Shown: positions 1 to 8,178 of the stretch, piece after piece | Layout: each line of letters begins with the position of its first letter | How positions within the stretch are numbered: position 1 is the stretch's first letter | Assembly: GCA_028873845.1 (NCBI GenBank) | Contig: JAPPNO010000010.1 | Coordinates: 1 to 51,864 of the forward strand | DNA from: Gemmatimonadota bacterium | GTDB lineage: Bacteria; Gemmatimonadota; Gemmatimonadetes; Longimicrobiales; Gaopeijiaceae | Direction of reading: 5' to 3' | Length of the DNA: 51,864 nt | The notes under the pieces: generated by a model | Database searches by the model: none | Told to the model about the DNA's origin: nothing | The model's input: only the letters and a program-made list of their open reading frames with translations | Made by a program: the position numbers and the translations under genes

Positions 1-1
1 T

Positions 2-595
2 CGTGTCAGGCTGAATCTGGCGCTCTTCCGGGCCGACTACGAGGACTTGCAGGTCGTCATCCGCGAGTCGATCAATCCCATCACCGTCAACGGCGGGGCG
101 GCCGATCTCCGGGGTGGCGAACTGGAGGCGGCGTGGATACCGGGCGGCGGGTGGGACATCGCGGCCAGCGTCGGTGTATTGAGCGCGGAGTACGACAGCC
201 TGAGCGCCGCTGTGCTCGAGAACAGGAACCCGTTGCAGCCGGACTACAAGCTCACCAAGACACCCCGTTTCAACCATTCACTCCGGATCGGCAGGACATT
301 CCACGCCCGCGGCCTGCCCGTCACCCCCCGGCTCCACTGGACATACACGGCGTCGCAGTATCACGACCCGGTCAACACGCCCCAGCTGTTTCAGGAGGGG
401 TATCACCTGCTGCACGCCACGATTGGCCTGGCAAGCGCGGACGGCGGGTGGGAGGTGGTGTCCGCCTTCCGCAACCTGACGAACGAGCGCTATCTGCTGA
501 CCGGGACGTCCGCATGGGGCACCGCGGCGGCCTACATCGAGCAGGTGTATGGAAGGCCGTTCGAGTGGTCTGTTTCGGTGAAGCGAGCCTGGTGA
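2..595 (+). CDS. TonB-dependent receptor, C-terminal part (partial)
   Basis: The reading frame is open from the window edge and has no visible start, so only the last ~197 residues are seen. The segment reads as alternating amphipathic strands with family-typical phrases such as an early 'LFRADYEDLQ', a 'GGELEAAW' strand, and a late 'FRNLTNERYLLTG' strand. It ends in an aromatic residue (Trp), as expected for an outer-membrane beta-barrel recognised by the BAM complex. TonB-dependent receptors import siderophores, vitamins or glycans across the outer membrane using TonB energy. The substrate cannot be told from this fragment. The next gene is about 90 bp away and unrelated. The family call is firm; the transporter subtype is unknown. 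Confidence 0.85.
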   Translation, partial: RVRLNLALFRADYEDLQVVIRESINPITVNGGAADLRGGELEAAWIPGGGWDIAASVGVLSAEYDSLSAAVLENRNPLQPDYKLTKTPRFNHSLRIGRTFHARGLPVTPRLHWTYTASQYHDPVNTPQLFQEGYHLLHATIGLASADGGWEVVSAFRNLTNERYLLTGTSAWGTAAAYIEQVYGRPFEWSVSVKRAW

Positions 596-626
596 CGGGG
601 TGAAATCCGCCACCACCAGCTCCTAA

Positions 627-663
627 TTTTCAATCAGACGACCATCTTTCTTTCATTTGGCCG
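627..663 (+). repeat. Left 37-bp direct repeat flanking the DUF4143 ATPase gene
   Basis: This 37-bp segment matches 1965-2001 at 27 of 37 positions without gaps. The last 13 bases (TTTCATTTGGCCG, 651-663) are identical. The left copy lies just upstream of the ATPase start at 686 and may overlap its promoter: TACATT at 674-679 is a possible -10, only 6 nt before the ATG. Confidence 0.6.
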
Positions 664-685
664 ACACCGACGCTACATTCCGTCG

Positions 686-1933
686 ATGATCGACACCACC
701 ATCTATCCCCGCTTCATCGAGCCGCACCTGCGGGAAGCGCTCGACGACTCGCCGGCCGTTCTGATCCATGGGCCGCGCCAGTGCGGCAAGACGACGCTCG
801 CCCGGATGGTGGGCGCGTCGCGCGGATACCGTTACGTCACCTTCGATGACGATGTGGTCCGCAGTGCCGCCGCGGACGACCCGAACGGATTCGCTGCCGC
901 TTTGCCCGATCGCATCATCCTCGACGAGGTGCAGAAGGTGCCGACCCTGTTCCCCGCGCTCAAGATGGAGATCGACCGGCGGCGCACCCCCGGACGGTTC
1001 CTGCTCACCGGCTCCACTCACGTGCTCCTGGTGCCGCGGCTCTCGGAGTCGCTGGCCGGCCGCCTGCAGATCCTCCGGCTCCACCCCCTGGCACAGTGTG
1101 AGCTGGAGCAGCGCAAGCCCTGCTTTCTGGACGCGTTGTTCAAGGGCGATTTCGGCATCGAGCGGACCGACCGGCTCGGGGCGCAGTTGCCCCATCGCAT
1201 CGTAGCGGGCGGGTACCCGGCAGCGCTCGCCCGTCCGCCGGGGCGGCGGCGCGCCAACTGGCATATCGACCACGTTGAAGCCCTGATCCGGCGCGATGTG
1301 CGTGATTTGACTCACGTTAGACACCTCGCAATCCTGCCTCGGCTTCTCGCGGCTGCCGCCGGCCAGACGGCCAGGCTCTTCAACGTGAGCGAACTGGCCG
1401 CGCCCTTCGAAGTGACCCGGCCCACGATACGGGACTACACGACCCTGCTCGAGCGGGTCTTCCTCCTGGAAACCCTCCCGGCCTGGCACAGCAACCGGCT
1501 GAGTCGGCTGGTCAAGAGGCCGAAGCTGCACCTTGGCGATACGGGAATCGCAGCCGCGCTCCTCGGCCTGGACGGTCCGGCGCTGGCGTACGACCGCACC
1601 CTGCTGGGCCAGCTCCTGGAGACCTTCGTGTTTCAGGAGCTCCGGCGCCAGGCTGGCTGGCACGATGCGCGGATGTCCTTCCACCACTTCCGTGACAAGG
1701 ACGGAGCAGAGGTGGACATCGTCGTCGAGCGTGGTGCCACGGCACTGGCGGGGGTCGAGGTCAGGGCATCGGGGACCGTAAGGACCCGCGATTTTCGTGG
1801 TCTCCGCAAGCTGCGGGGAGCGCTCGGCGAGCGCTTCGCGGGCGGTGTCGTGCTGTACGACGGAGAGGCCACCGTGCCGTTCGGCGACCGGCTTCATGCC
1901 GTGCCGGTGGGGCGGCTGTCGGAGGGGGTGTAG
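686..1933 (+). CDS. AAA-family ATPase with DUF4143 C-terminal domain
   Basis: A 415-residue protein of the usual length for the AAA_14/DUF4143 family. Walker A is GPRQCGKTT at residues 29-37 and Walker B is RIILDEVQ at about 76-83, followed by a sensor-like 'FLLTGSTH'. The C-terminal half has the DUF4143 features: a winged-helix-like stretch around 'FNVSELAAPFEVTRPTIRDY', then 'LGDTGIAAALLG' and a PD-(D/E)XK-like 'EVDIVVERG'. The molecular role of the family is not established; members are common accessory or mobile genes. The ATG at 686 has no Shine-Dalgarno sequence and may be leaderless. The gene sits alone between two copies of a 37-bp direct repeat. It is a distant paralogue of the gene at 12533. 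Confidence 0.85.
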   Translation: MIDTTIYPRFIEPHLREALDDSPAVLIHGPRQCGKTTLARMVGASRGYRYVTFDDDVVRSAAADDPNGFAAALPDRIILDEVQKVPTLFPALKMEIDRRRTPGRFLLTGSTHVLLVPRLSESLAGRLQILRLHPLAQCELEQRKPCFLDALFKGDFGIERTDRLGAQLPHRIVAGGYPAALARPPGRRRANWHIDHVEALIRRDVRDLTHVRHLAILPRLLAAAAGQTARLFNVSELAAPFEVTRPTIRDYTTLLERVFLLETLPAWHSNRLSRLVKRPKLHLGDTGIAAALLGLDGPALAYDRTLLGQLLETFVFQELRRQAGWHDARMSFHHFRDKDGAEVDIVVERGATALAGVEVRASGTVRTRDFRGLRKLRGALGERFAGGVVLYDGEATVPFGDRLHAVPVGRLSEGV

Positions 1934-1964
1934 AGTTCGACGGCGGTACCCGAAGGGCTTTGAG

Positions 1965-2001
1965 TTTTCATTTGGACGGACGATTGTGTTTCATTTGGCC
2001 G
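1965..2001 (+). repeat. Right 37-bp direct repeat flanking the DUF4143 ATPase gene
   Basis: Partner of 627-663, starting 31 bp after the ATPase stop codon. The core TTTCATTTGG occurs twice here (1966-1975 and 1989-1998), 23 bp apart. In the left copy only the second occurrence is well conserved. Confidence 0.55.
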
Positions 2002-2122
2002 CTATCTCCTGCCAACCCTTCGCGTGCGACTTGGCGTCCAACGTGCAGTTGCGCTTTCCCGCAGGCGTATGGTTCGATTCCCGATGCTCACCACCAACCA
2101 CGACCCGGTCAAGATCCCGAAA

Positions 2123-3415
2123 ATGAGTAGCGAACCGGCAAACCGCGCGCATCCGCCGTCCCCACGGCAATGGCTGCTGGTGTGCGCGTTCGGCATTGCC
2201 GCGTGCGACGCGGTCGATCCGCCGCCGCCGGAGCCGGAGTTCTGCGACATCTACCCCTGCATGGGCATGGAGCTCGTGTCCCTTCTGTCGGCCGATCAGC
2301 TCGGTCTGTCCGAGGAGGATATGGACGAAGGGAATCTGAATGACATGTGGGGCTGGACCGATCCCGTGACGGGCACGGAGTGGGCGCTCGTGGGCCTGTC
2401 ACATGGGACCGCTTTCGTGAACCTCGAGGATCCCGGGCACCCGGTGCATGCCGCATTCCTCCCCTTCACCCAGGGAGCGCAGCCGAGCCTCTGGCGCGAC
2501 ATCAAGGTCTACAGCGACCACGCCTTCATCGTGGCCGACGGTGCCAAACACCACGGGATGCAGGTCGTCGACCTGACGCGACTCCGGGAGATCACCGAAA
2601 CGCCCTCGCGGATCGAGCCGCTCACGGTCTACGACCGGATCCAGAGCGCCCACAACATCGCCATCAACGAAGAGACGGGCTTCGCCTACGTGCTCAGCGC
2701 CAACGGCGGCGAGGAGACCTGCGGCGGCGGGATGCACATGGTCGACATCCGGACCCCCGCCACCCCGACCTTCGCCGGCTGCTTCGCGGACGAATCGGAG
2801 GGCCTCCACGGGCGGACCCACGACGCCATGTGCGTGGTGTACCGGGGTCCCGACGCCGAGCATCGGGGCAGGGAGATCTGCTTCCTGTCGAACTACGAGG
2901 TGTTGAGCATAGCGGACGTGTCGGACAAGCACGCGCCCGTCGCGCTGTCCCGGGCCGCCTACCCCGTCGTCGAATACGCCCACCAGGCCTGGCTCGATGA
3001 GAGCCAGGAGTACCTCTACATGGGCGACGAGTACGACGAGAGCATTGGACTCCTCGAGGCCACGCGCACCCTCGTGTGGGACGTGAAGGATCTGGATGAC
3101 CCCGTGCTCGTGCGGGAATTCATGGGCACCACCCCGGCCAGCGACCACAACCTCTATATCGTCGGCGATCTGATGTACCAGTCCAACTATGCCGCCGGCC
3201 TGCGCGTGGCGAGCATAGCGGACCGGGAGAATCCGGTGGAGGTGGCCTTTTTCGACCCCACGCCGGACGACTCGAACGAGCCCGAAGTCCACGGCTCGTG
3301 GAGCAACTATCCGTTCTTCGCCAGCGGCATCATCGCTTTTACGAACCATTCACACCCATGGGACCGGAGTCGGCCTCCGGGAGACGTGTTCTTCGTGAGG
3401 CTGACCGGTCGGTAG
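2123..3415 (+). CDS. Choice-of-anchor B family lipoprotein (LVIVD-type propeller)
   Basis: The protein carries the hallmark of the choice-of-anchor B family near its N terminus: 'DMWGWTDPVTGTEWALVG' followed by 'GTAFVNLEDP'. It then has repeated LVIVD-like blades such as 'GMQVVDLTRLRE', 'GMHMVDIRTPA' and 'GLRVASIADREN', and family His motifs 'AHNIAINEETG' and 'SDHNLYIVGD'. The start at 2123 (430 aa) was chosen because it places a signal peptide at once before a lipobox (FGIAAC, Cys at residue 27). Longer in-frame starts exist from 2024 but add only non-signal sequence. Predicted location: envelope, lipid-anchored. The biochemical role of the family is unknown. The gene is monocistronic between a DUF4143 ATPase and the propeller array. 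Confidence 0.82.
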   Translation: MSSEPANRAHPPSPRQWLLVCAFGIAACDAVDPPPPEPEFCDIYPCMGMELVSLLSADQLGLSEEDMDEGNLNDMWGWTDPVTGTEWALVGLSHGTAFVNLEDPGHPVHAAFLPFTQGAQPSLWRDIKVYSDHAFIVADGAKHHGMQVVDLTRLREITETPSRIEPLTVYDRIQSAHNIAINEETGFAYVLSANGGEETCGGGMHMVDIRTPATPTFAGCFADESEGLHGRTHDAMCVVYRGPDAEHRGREICFLSNYEVLSIADVSDKHAPVALSRAAYPVVEYAHQAWLDESQEYLYMGDEYDESIGLLEATRTLVWDVKDLDDPVLVREFMGTTPASDHNLYIVGDLMYQSNYAAGLRVASIADRENPVEVAFFDPTPDDSNEPEVHGSWSNYPFFASGIIAFTNHSHPWDRSRPPGDVFFVRLTGR

Positions 3416-3556
3416 GGCAGCGCGCGCTCTTCAGCCGAACCCACGCGATCCCGTCCACATGCGCGAAGTGGCGGTCGGCTCGCGCAACCCTCGTGCGTGC
3501 GACGGTCGTCTCAAATCCAGGTGCGCCGTTCCCCGTTACCTCCAGAGGCCCAGGTC

Positions 3557-4765
3557 ATGCGGTCGATCCCATTCGCCCTCACCCTCCTCGCCCTCTCCAA
3601 CCTCGCGGGCAACCACACCGGCGCCACCCCCCTTGACGGTCCCCATTCGGCGATCCAGGACACGACCGACATCCCGATCATCGAGAACGAACGTCCCCCA
3701 CCGGATTCGCGCCTTCCCTGGCGGATCAGCGACGAACCCTCGCTCTCCATCGGAAGCGTCGCCGGCGGAGGCCCCGGCCAGCTCCACTGGGTCATGGACG
3801 CAACCAGGTTGCCGGACAGCAGAATCGTGATCGCCAACGCCGGCAGCAGCGAACTCAGGGTCTTCAACCCCGACGGATCGCACGCGGGGACGTGGGGAGG
3901 CCGCGGCGAGGGACCGGGTGAATTCGCCAGCGAGGCCCCGACCGTCGTCGCACACTGGCCCGGTGACTCCATCGCCGCTCCGAACCGCTGGGCAGGTCGA
4001 TTGTCGATCTTCGACAAGGACGGCAACCACGGCCGCGACGTGCACCTTGAAGCCGGGCTCGCCAACGTTGTCGACCTGCTCCCGGACGGAGGAATCGTCA
4101 CCGGCGGCATTGCGGGAATGCACGGGGGAATGACGGGATCCACGGGACTCGTGCGCCCGGACGTCGAGTGGAAAGTGCTGGGCCCGGACGGAAAGCTGGA
4201 CGCTTCCCTTGGCAAATTCCCCGGCACCGAATGGTGGGCGGTGTTCGCCCGGGGCGGGCAGATCCAGAGCAGCCAGGTGCACCCTTTCGGCCGCAACACG
4301 GTGGGCGCCGTATGGGGGGATCTCGTCGCGATCGGCGATCAGGCCGTCTACGAGATCAAGGCCTTCGCGGCGGACGGGACGCTGGTCCGAGTCGTCCGCC
4401 GCGACGGTGACCTGGGGAGCCCAACCCGGGCCGAACAGGACCGATACTGGGAGCGGCGCTACGCCGACCGGCCGGACGACCGCCGCGCCGAGTCCTTGAG
4501 AGCGGTACGGGACATGCCTCTCGTGGACTCCTATCGCGCCTTTTCCACGATCCTGTCCGACCCGCTCGGCTATCTGTGGGTGCTGGAGTACCGGAGGCGC
4601 GTCTGGACCGTCTTCGACCAGGAGGGACGCGTGCAGGGACTGGTGGAAATGCCGTCCGGCCTCGGCGTCTTCGAAATCGGCGAAGACTACATCCTCGGTC
4701 GGTCCAGAGATGACCTGGGGGTGGAGTACGTGCAGTTGTGGAGGTTGGACCGGGGCGCTGGGTAG
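3557..4765 (+). CDS. Six-bladed beta-propeller protein, array A copy 1
   Basis: A 402-residue exported protein of the 6-bladed beta-propeller (NHL-like) family. After the signal comes an acidic linker 'DIPIIENE', then 'SRLPWRISDEPSLSIG', then blade motifs 'ATRLPDSRIVIANAGSSELR' and 'TWGGRGEGPGEF', and the C-terminal family signature 'FEIGEDYILG' with 'EYVQLWRLDRG'. The start at 3557 was chosen because the hydrophobic signal follows directly; an earlier frame opening at 3497 adds a non-signal leader. Unlike all five paralogues in this window it has no lipobox Cys: the position after 'LSNLAG' is Asn. It should therefore be secreted or membrane-tethered rather than lipidated. No catalytic residues are known. 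DNA similarity to copy 2 is very high around 3830-3920, pointing to recent duplication or conversion. Confidence 0.85.
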   Translation: MRSIPFALTLLALSNLAGNHTGATPLDGPHSAIQDTTDIPIIENERPPPDSRLPWRISDEPSLSIGSVAGGGPGQLHWVMDATRLPDSRIVIANAGSSELRVFNPDGSHAGTWGGRGEGPGEFASEAPTVVAHWPGDSIAAPNRWAGRLSIFDKDGNHGRDVHLEAGLANVVDLLPDGGIVTGGIAGMHGGMTGSTGLVRPDVEWKVLGPDGKLDASLGKFPGTEWWAVFARGGQIQSSQVHPFGRNTVGAVWGDLVAIGDQAVYEIKAFAADGTLVRVVRRDGDLGSPTRAEQDRYWERRYADRPDDRRAESLRAVRDMPLVDSYRAFSTILSDPLGYLWVLEYRRRVWTVFDQEGRVQGLVEMPSGLGVFEIGEDYILGRSRDDLGVEYVQLWRLDRGAG

Positions 4766-4880
4766 CTGTTCCCAGCCACAATTTCCGTGCTTGACACACC
4801 GAGCGGGGCTACACCAAAGTCTTCCCGCGGTGTCCAATCCACCGGGATGCCACTTCGCCTCGTGACAGAGTGCCAGTCCA

Positions 4881-6113
4881 ATGAGAATGAGATCCCCACG
4901 ACCGTGGAGCATGTTCCTCTTGCTGGCACTCCCTGCCGCGTGCGAGAGCTCTGGAGATAGCACTCCAAACGGGCTCGGCGTAGTGATCGAGGACAGTGCC
5001 GGCGTCAGCATCGTGACCAACGACCCTGCCCCGCCCGGTTCCCGCCTTCCGTGGCAGTTCGGCGAGCAGCCGTCCCTTTCGATCGGTTCCGTCGACAGTG
5101 GCGAGGCGGACCAGCTGTTCCGGGTCACGGATGCTACCCGGCTCCCAGACGGCAGAATCGTGATCGCCAACACGGGCAGCAACGAACTCAGGGTCTTCAA
5201 CGCGGACGGCTCGCATGCGGGGACGTGGGGAGGCCGGGGTGAGGGTCCGGGCGAGTTCACGAGCTTCAGCCCTACAGCAGTCGCACTCTGGCCCGGCGAC
5301 TCGATCGCCGCCCCGAACCCCTGGGGTACCCGCCTGTCGCTCTTCGACAGGGAAGGCAACCACGGCCGTGACGTGCCCCTCGACGCCGGTTTGCTCAACG
5401 TCGTCGACCTGCTGCCCGACGGGAAGATCTTTACGAGCGGCAGCGGTGGCATGAACCGGGAGATGGCGGGATCCTCGGGCCTTGTTCGCAGCCGGGCCGA
5501 TTGGGCGGTCCTGGCCGCGGACGGCACGTTGCACGCTTCACTGGGCGTTTTTCCGGGGAGTGAGTTCTGGGCCGTCTTCGGGGAGGACGGAAGCATCGCG
5601 GGCGGCAGGCCCCACCCCTTCGGCCGGGGCACGCTGGGAGCCGCGTGGGGAGATCTCGTCGCGATCGGGGTGCAGGACAGCTACGAGATCAGGGCGTTCA
5701 CCGCCGACGGGACGCTGGTCAGAATCGTGCGCCGTGCCGGTGACCTCGGGCAGCCCACCCGGGCTGATCAGGATGCATACTTCGCCGAGCGCTTCGCCGA
5801 CTGGCCGGACGAGCAGCGGACCAGCGCGCTGAATGACGTGAAGGACATGCCTCTGGTGGACGCTTACCCCGCCTTCCGGGAGATTCGGTCGGATCGTGCT
5901 GGGCATCTCTGGGTGCGCGAGTACCGTGCGTCGGGCGCGGGGGATGCGGTGTGGGCCGTGTTCGACCCGGAGGGGAGGATTCAGGGGCTGGTCGAGACCC
6001 CACCCGGCCTCCGCACCTTCGAGATCGGCGAGGACTACATTCTGGGATGGGTATCGGACGACCTGGGGGTGGAATCCGTGCAGTTGTGGGCGCTGTCGCG
6101 GGGGGCTGGCTGA
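4881..6113 (+). CDS. Six-bladed beta-propeller lipoprotein, array A copy 2
   Basis: A 410-residue paralogue of the neighbouring genes. A short signal ends in the lipobox LPAAC (Cys at about residue 21), predicting a lipid-anchored envelope protein. Conserved blocks in order: 'SRLPWQFGEQPSLSIG', 'ATRLPDGRIVIANTGSNELR', 'GTWGGRGEGPGEF', 'WPGDSIAAPNPWG', 'VDLLPDGKIF', 'WGDLVAIGVQDSYEIRAF', 'LWVREY', 'WAVFDPEGRIQGLVETPPGL' and 'FEIGEDYILGWVSDDLGVE'. The gap to copy 1 is 115 bp and holds a TTGACA (4791-4796) without a convincing -10. The product probably binds something at the cell surface. Substrate and partner are unknown, and the family has no assigned reaction. Confidence 0.87.
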   Translation: MRMRSPRPWSMFLLLALPAACESSGDSTPNGLGVVIEDSAGVSIVTNDPAPPGSRLPWQFGEQPSLSIGSVDSGEADQLFRVTDATRLPDGRIVIANTGSNELRVFNADGSHAGTWGGRGEGPGEFTSFSPTAVALWPGDSIAAPNPWGTRLSLFDREGNHGRDVPLDAGLLNVVDLLPDGKIFTSGSGGMNREMAGSSGLVRSRADWAVLAADGTLHASLGVFPGSEFWAVFGEDGSIAGGRPHPFGRGTLGAAWGDLVAIGVQDSYEIRAFTADGTLVRIVRRAGDLGQPTRADQDAYFAERFADWPDEQRTSALNDVKDMPLVDAYPAFREIRSDRAGHLWVREYRASGAGDAVWAVFDPEGRIQGLVETPPGLRTFEIGEDYILGWVSDDLGVESVQLWALSRGAG

Positions 6114-6183
6114 TGCGGCCCTATGTCGATCCGCCGACGGCGGGCGCCTCCAGCCCCTACGATTCGGGGATCCGGGCGCCGAA

Positions 6184-6225
6184 ATGGCAGTGCAGATGTG
6201 GGCGTTGGAACGGGGGGCCGGGTGA
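6184..6225 (+). pseudogene. 3'-terminal stump of a lost six-bladed propeller gene
   Basis: Reading from 6184 gives MAVQMWALERGAG then stop. This is the same C-terminal signature as copy 1 (VQLWRLDRGAG) and copy 2 (VQLWALSRGAG). The DNA matches the last ~36 bases of copy 2 with only a few changes. It lies between copies 2 and 3 and has no upstream gene body, so it looks like the remnant of a fourth array member removed by recombination. Confidence 0.65.
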
Positions 6226-6266
6226 CCGCGTGGCCACGTACATTCCTGATCAAGGACCAAGGCAGA

Positions 6267-7445
6267 ATGAGTGACTCAATGACCACGCCCCGCTGGACCA
6301 CGATTCTCGCGCTGGCACCCCTCACCATCGGATGCGAGGGCCCCGGCGGCACCGCCGGCCCCGGACTCCACGCGGCGATGCGGGACAGCGCCGACATTCT
6401 GATTGTCGAGAACAGCCAACCCGCGCCCGACTCCCGGCTCCCGTGGGAGATCGGCGCGCAACCGTCCCTCTCGATCGGTTCCGTCGCAAGCGGCGGGGCG
6501 GACGAATTGTTTCGGGTTACGGATGCCATCCGGCTCGGGGACGGCCGGATCGTGGTCGCCAACCTGGGCTCCAACGAGCTGAAGGTCTTCGGTCCCGATG
6601 GTTCCCATGCCGGAACCTGGGGTCGCCGGGGTGAGGGACCCGGTGAATTCACCGCCCACGGTCCGACAGCCGTCGCACACTGGCCGGGGGACTCGGTCGC
6701 CGCCGCCGATGCGCCCTACAGCCCCAGACTGCCGATCTTCGACATGAACGGCAACCACGGCCGCGATGTGGCCTTCGAGGCCACCCGGGGCGGTATTCTC
6801 GACGTGCTGCCGGACGGGAGGATGGTCTCGCGGGGCAGTTACGTATTCAACCGATCGGCCGTCTTTGAGACCAGGGACCTCGTTCGCCTGGAAACGGAAT
6901 GGTCGGTTCTGGACGTGGACGGGACGCTGTCCGCCTCACTTGGGATGCTTCCCTACGGCGAGGCGTATTTCAGCGAGACGTGGGGAGGAGACATGCAGCA
7001 CCCCTTCCAGCGCCGCACCGTGGGCACCGTGTGGGGAGATCTCCTGGCGGTCGGGGTGCAGGACAGCTACGAGATCAAGGCCTTCGCCGCGGACGGATCG
7101 CTGGTCAGAATCGTCCGGCGCGACTGGGACCCGCGAACCCCCACCCAGGCCGAGTACGACGAACGGGCACCCTGGGGCGTGCCCCCGGTGGACGCCTACC
7201 CGGCCTTCGGGGAGATCCTCTCGGACCGGGCCGGGTATCTCTGGGTGCGGGAATACCGGGTATCCGGCGAGGGGGCCGAGGTGTGGACGGTGTTCGATCC
7301 GGAAGGGCGGGTTCAGGGGCTGGTCGAGACGCCGTCCGGGCTGGACATTTTCGAGATCGGCGAGGACTACCTGCTGGGGTTGGCGGAGGATGAGCTGGGG
7401 GTGGAGTATGTGCAGCTGTGGGCGCTGGACCGGGAGGGGGGTTGA
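6267..7445 (+). CDS. Six-bladed beta-propeller lipoprotein, array A copy 3
   Basis: A 392-residue paralogue. The ATG at 6267 has a plausible ribosome-binding site (AAGGA, 6252-6256) and opens a signal ending in the lipobox LTIGC. Family blocks are all present: 'SRLPWEIGAQPSLSIG', 'AIRLGDGRIVVANLGSNELK', 'GTWGRRGEGPGEF', 'WGDLLAVGVQDSYEIKAF', 'LWVREYRVSG', 'FEIGEDYLLGLAEDELGVE' and 'QLWALDREGG'. It is about 18 residues shorter than copy 2, mainly between the 'PTQAEYDE' segment and 'PPVDAYPAF'. An in-frame extension back to 6123 would read through the stump of the lost copy and is not favoured. Predicted surface or periplasmic lipoprotein of unknown ligand. Confidence 0.86.
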   Translation: MSDSMTTPRWTTILALAPLTIGCEGPGGTAGPGLHAAMRDSADILIVENSQPAPDSRLPWEIGAQPSLSIGSVASGGADELFRVTDAIRLGDGRIVVANLGSNELKVFGPDGSHAGTWGRRGEGPGEFTAHGPTAVAHWPGDSVAAADAPYSPRLPIFDMNGNHGRDVAFEATRGGILDVLPDGRMVSRGSYVFNRSAVFETRDLVRLETEWSVLDVDGTLSASLGMLPYGEAYFSETWGGDMQHPFQRRTVGTVWGDLLAVGVQDSYEIKAFAADGSLVRIVRRDWDPRTPTQAEYDERAPWGVPPVDAYPAFGEILSDRAGYLWVREYRVSGEGAEVWTVFDPEGRVQGLVETPSGLDIFEIGEDYLLGLAEDELGVEYVQLWALDREGG

Positions 7446-7468
7446 AGCGGGCACGAGGACGGCGGTCC

Positions 7469-7497
7469 TTTACGGAAGTCGTAACACGCCTTACGAT
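7469..7497 (+). promoter_or_regulatory. higBA promoter overlapped by three phased operator half-sites
   Basis: TTACG (7470-7474), CGTAA (7480-7484) and TTACG (7491-7495) alternate in orientation with spacers of 5 and 6 bp, so centres are one helical turn apart. They overlap a possible promoter: -35 TTTACG (7469-7474), 17-bp spacer, -10 TACGAT (7492-7497). The -10 ends 8 nt before the higB ATG, implying a leaderless mRNA. HigA-type antitoxins autorepress through such inverted repeats (family knowledge); binding here is inferred. Confidence 0.55.
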
Positions 7498-7505
7498 CAG
7501 AGCGC

Positions 7506-7783
7506 ATGATCCGAAGCTTCAAGGACCGGAAAACGCGACGCTTCTTCGAAGGTCAGCATGTCCCGGCGTTTCACGGTTTCGCGATCAGGCGGTGCGCCGA
7601 CTGGCCCTGCTGGACAGCGCGAAAACGCTGGCCGACCTGGCCGCGCTGCCAAGCAACCGGCTGGAAGCACTGCGCGGCGATCGCGTCGGCCAATACAGCA
7701 TTCGGATCAACGTTCAGTGGCGCATTTGCTTCCGTTGGACTGACGACGGACCGTGTGACGTCGAAATCGTGGACTATCACTGA
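7506..7783 (+). pseudogene. higB: HigB-type RelE/ParE toxin, frameshifted
   Basis: HigB toxins are ~92-residue ribosome-dependent mRNA endonucleases. The N-terminal part (MIRSFKDRKTRRFFEG...) reads in the frame of the ATG at 7506. The rest (RDQAVRRLALLDSAKTL, NRLEALRGDRVGQYSIRIN, QWRICFRW, DVEIVDYH-stop) reads in another frame ending at 7783. The switch lies near 7575-7590, in a CG-rich 'ttcgcgatcagg', and fits loss of one or four bases. Read through the switch, the protein matches the family end to end, including the strongly conserved 'GQYSIRIN.QWRICFRW' block. So the gene is intact except for this lesion, which may be a real inactivating mutation or a sequencing error. It is followed after 11 bp by an intact higA. 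Confidence 0.8.
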
Positions 7784-7794
7784 GGATATCTGAC

Positions 7795-8100
7795 ATGGAC
7801 GTGAAGAACCGCATGAGGCCGGTACATCCGGGTGAAATCCTACGCCAGGAACTCGACGAACTCGGATTGTCCGCGAATGCTCTGTCCAAGGCACTAGGCG
7901 TGCCCGTCAACCGCGTGACAATGATCCTGAACGGCCAGCGCGGCGTGAGCGCGGATACGGCATTGCGACTAGCCCGCTATTTCGGGACGACGCCGCAGCT
8001 ATGGCTGAACCTCCAGAAGACGTGGGAGCTTCGTCGTGCAGAGATCGAGGCGGGGCGGGAGATATCCGAGCAGGTGACGCCCCGGCGCGCGGCGGTGTAG
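7795..8100 (+). CDS. higA: HigA-family antitoxin (XRE-type helix-turn-helix)
   Basis: A 101-residue protein with the HigA signature near the N terminus, 'RPVHPGEILRQELDELGLS', followed by an XRE helix-turn-helix 'ANALSKALGVPVNRVTMILN' and 'ADTALRLARYFGTTPQLWLN'. HigA neutralises HigB and, with it, represses the shared promoter. The gene starts 11 bp after the toxin stop, in the toxin-first order typical of higBA. The antitoxin is complete although the toxin is frameshifted, so it could persist as an anti-addiction gene. Confidence in the family is high. Confidence 0.92.
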   Translation: MDVKNRMRPVHPGEILRQELDELGLSANALSKALGVPVNRVTMILNGQRGVSADTALRLARYFGTTPQLWLNLQKTWELRRAEIEAGREISEQVTPRRAAV

Positions 8101-8178
8101 CGGAACTGCGAGCGCTATCCCGTCTCCTGCGCAGCCGACCCGTAGAGCGAACTCCGACCCGCCTTGACGAAACCGCCC

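Noticed and set aside
2071-2096. tRNA 3'-end-like sequence (GGTTCGATTCCC followed by ...CACCACCA)
   Set aside because: The T-stem pairs at only 3 of 5 positions and no matching 5' acceptor strand lies 65-90 bp upstream. It could be a relic or attachment site, but there is no support beyond the short match.
4791-4796. TTGACA as promoter of propeller copy 2
   Set aside because: No convincing -10 at 16-18 bp; only a weak CAAAGT at 18 bp. Read-through from copy 1 is equally possible.
3536-5632. 698-codon minus-strand frame across two propeller genes
   Set aside because: It spans an intergenic gap only because both plus-strand genes are GC-rich paralogues; its internal similarity is the shadow of the duplication.
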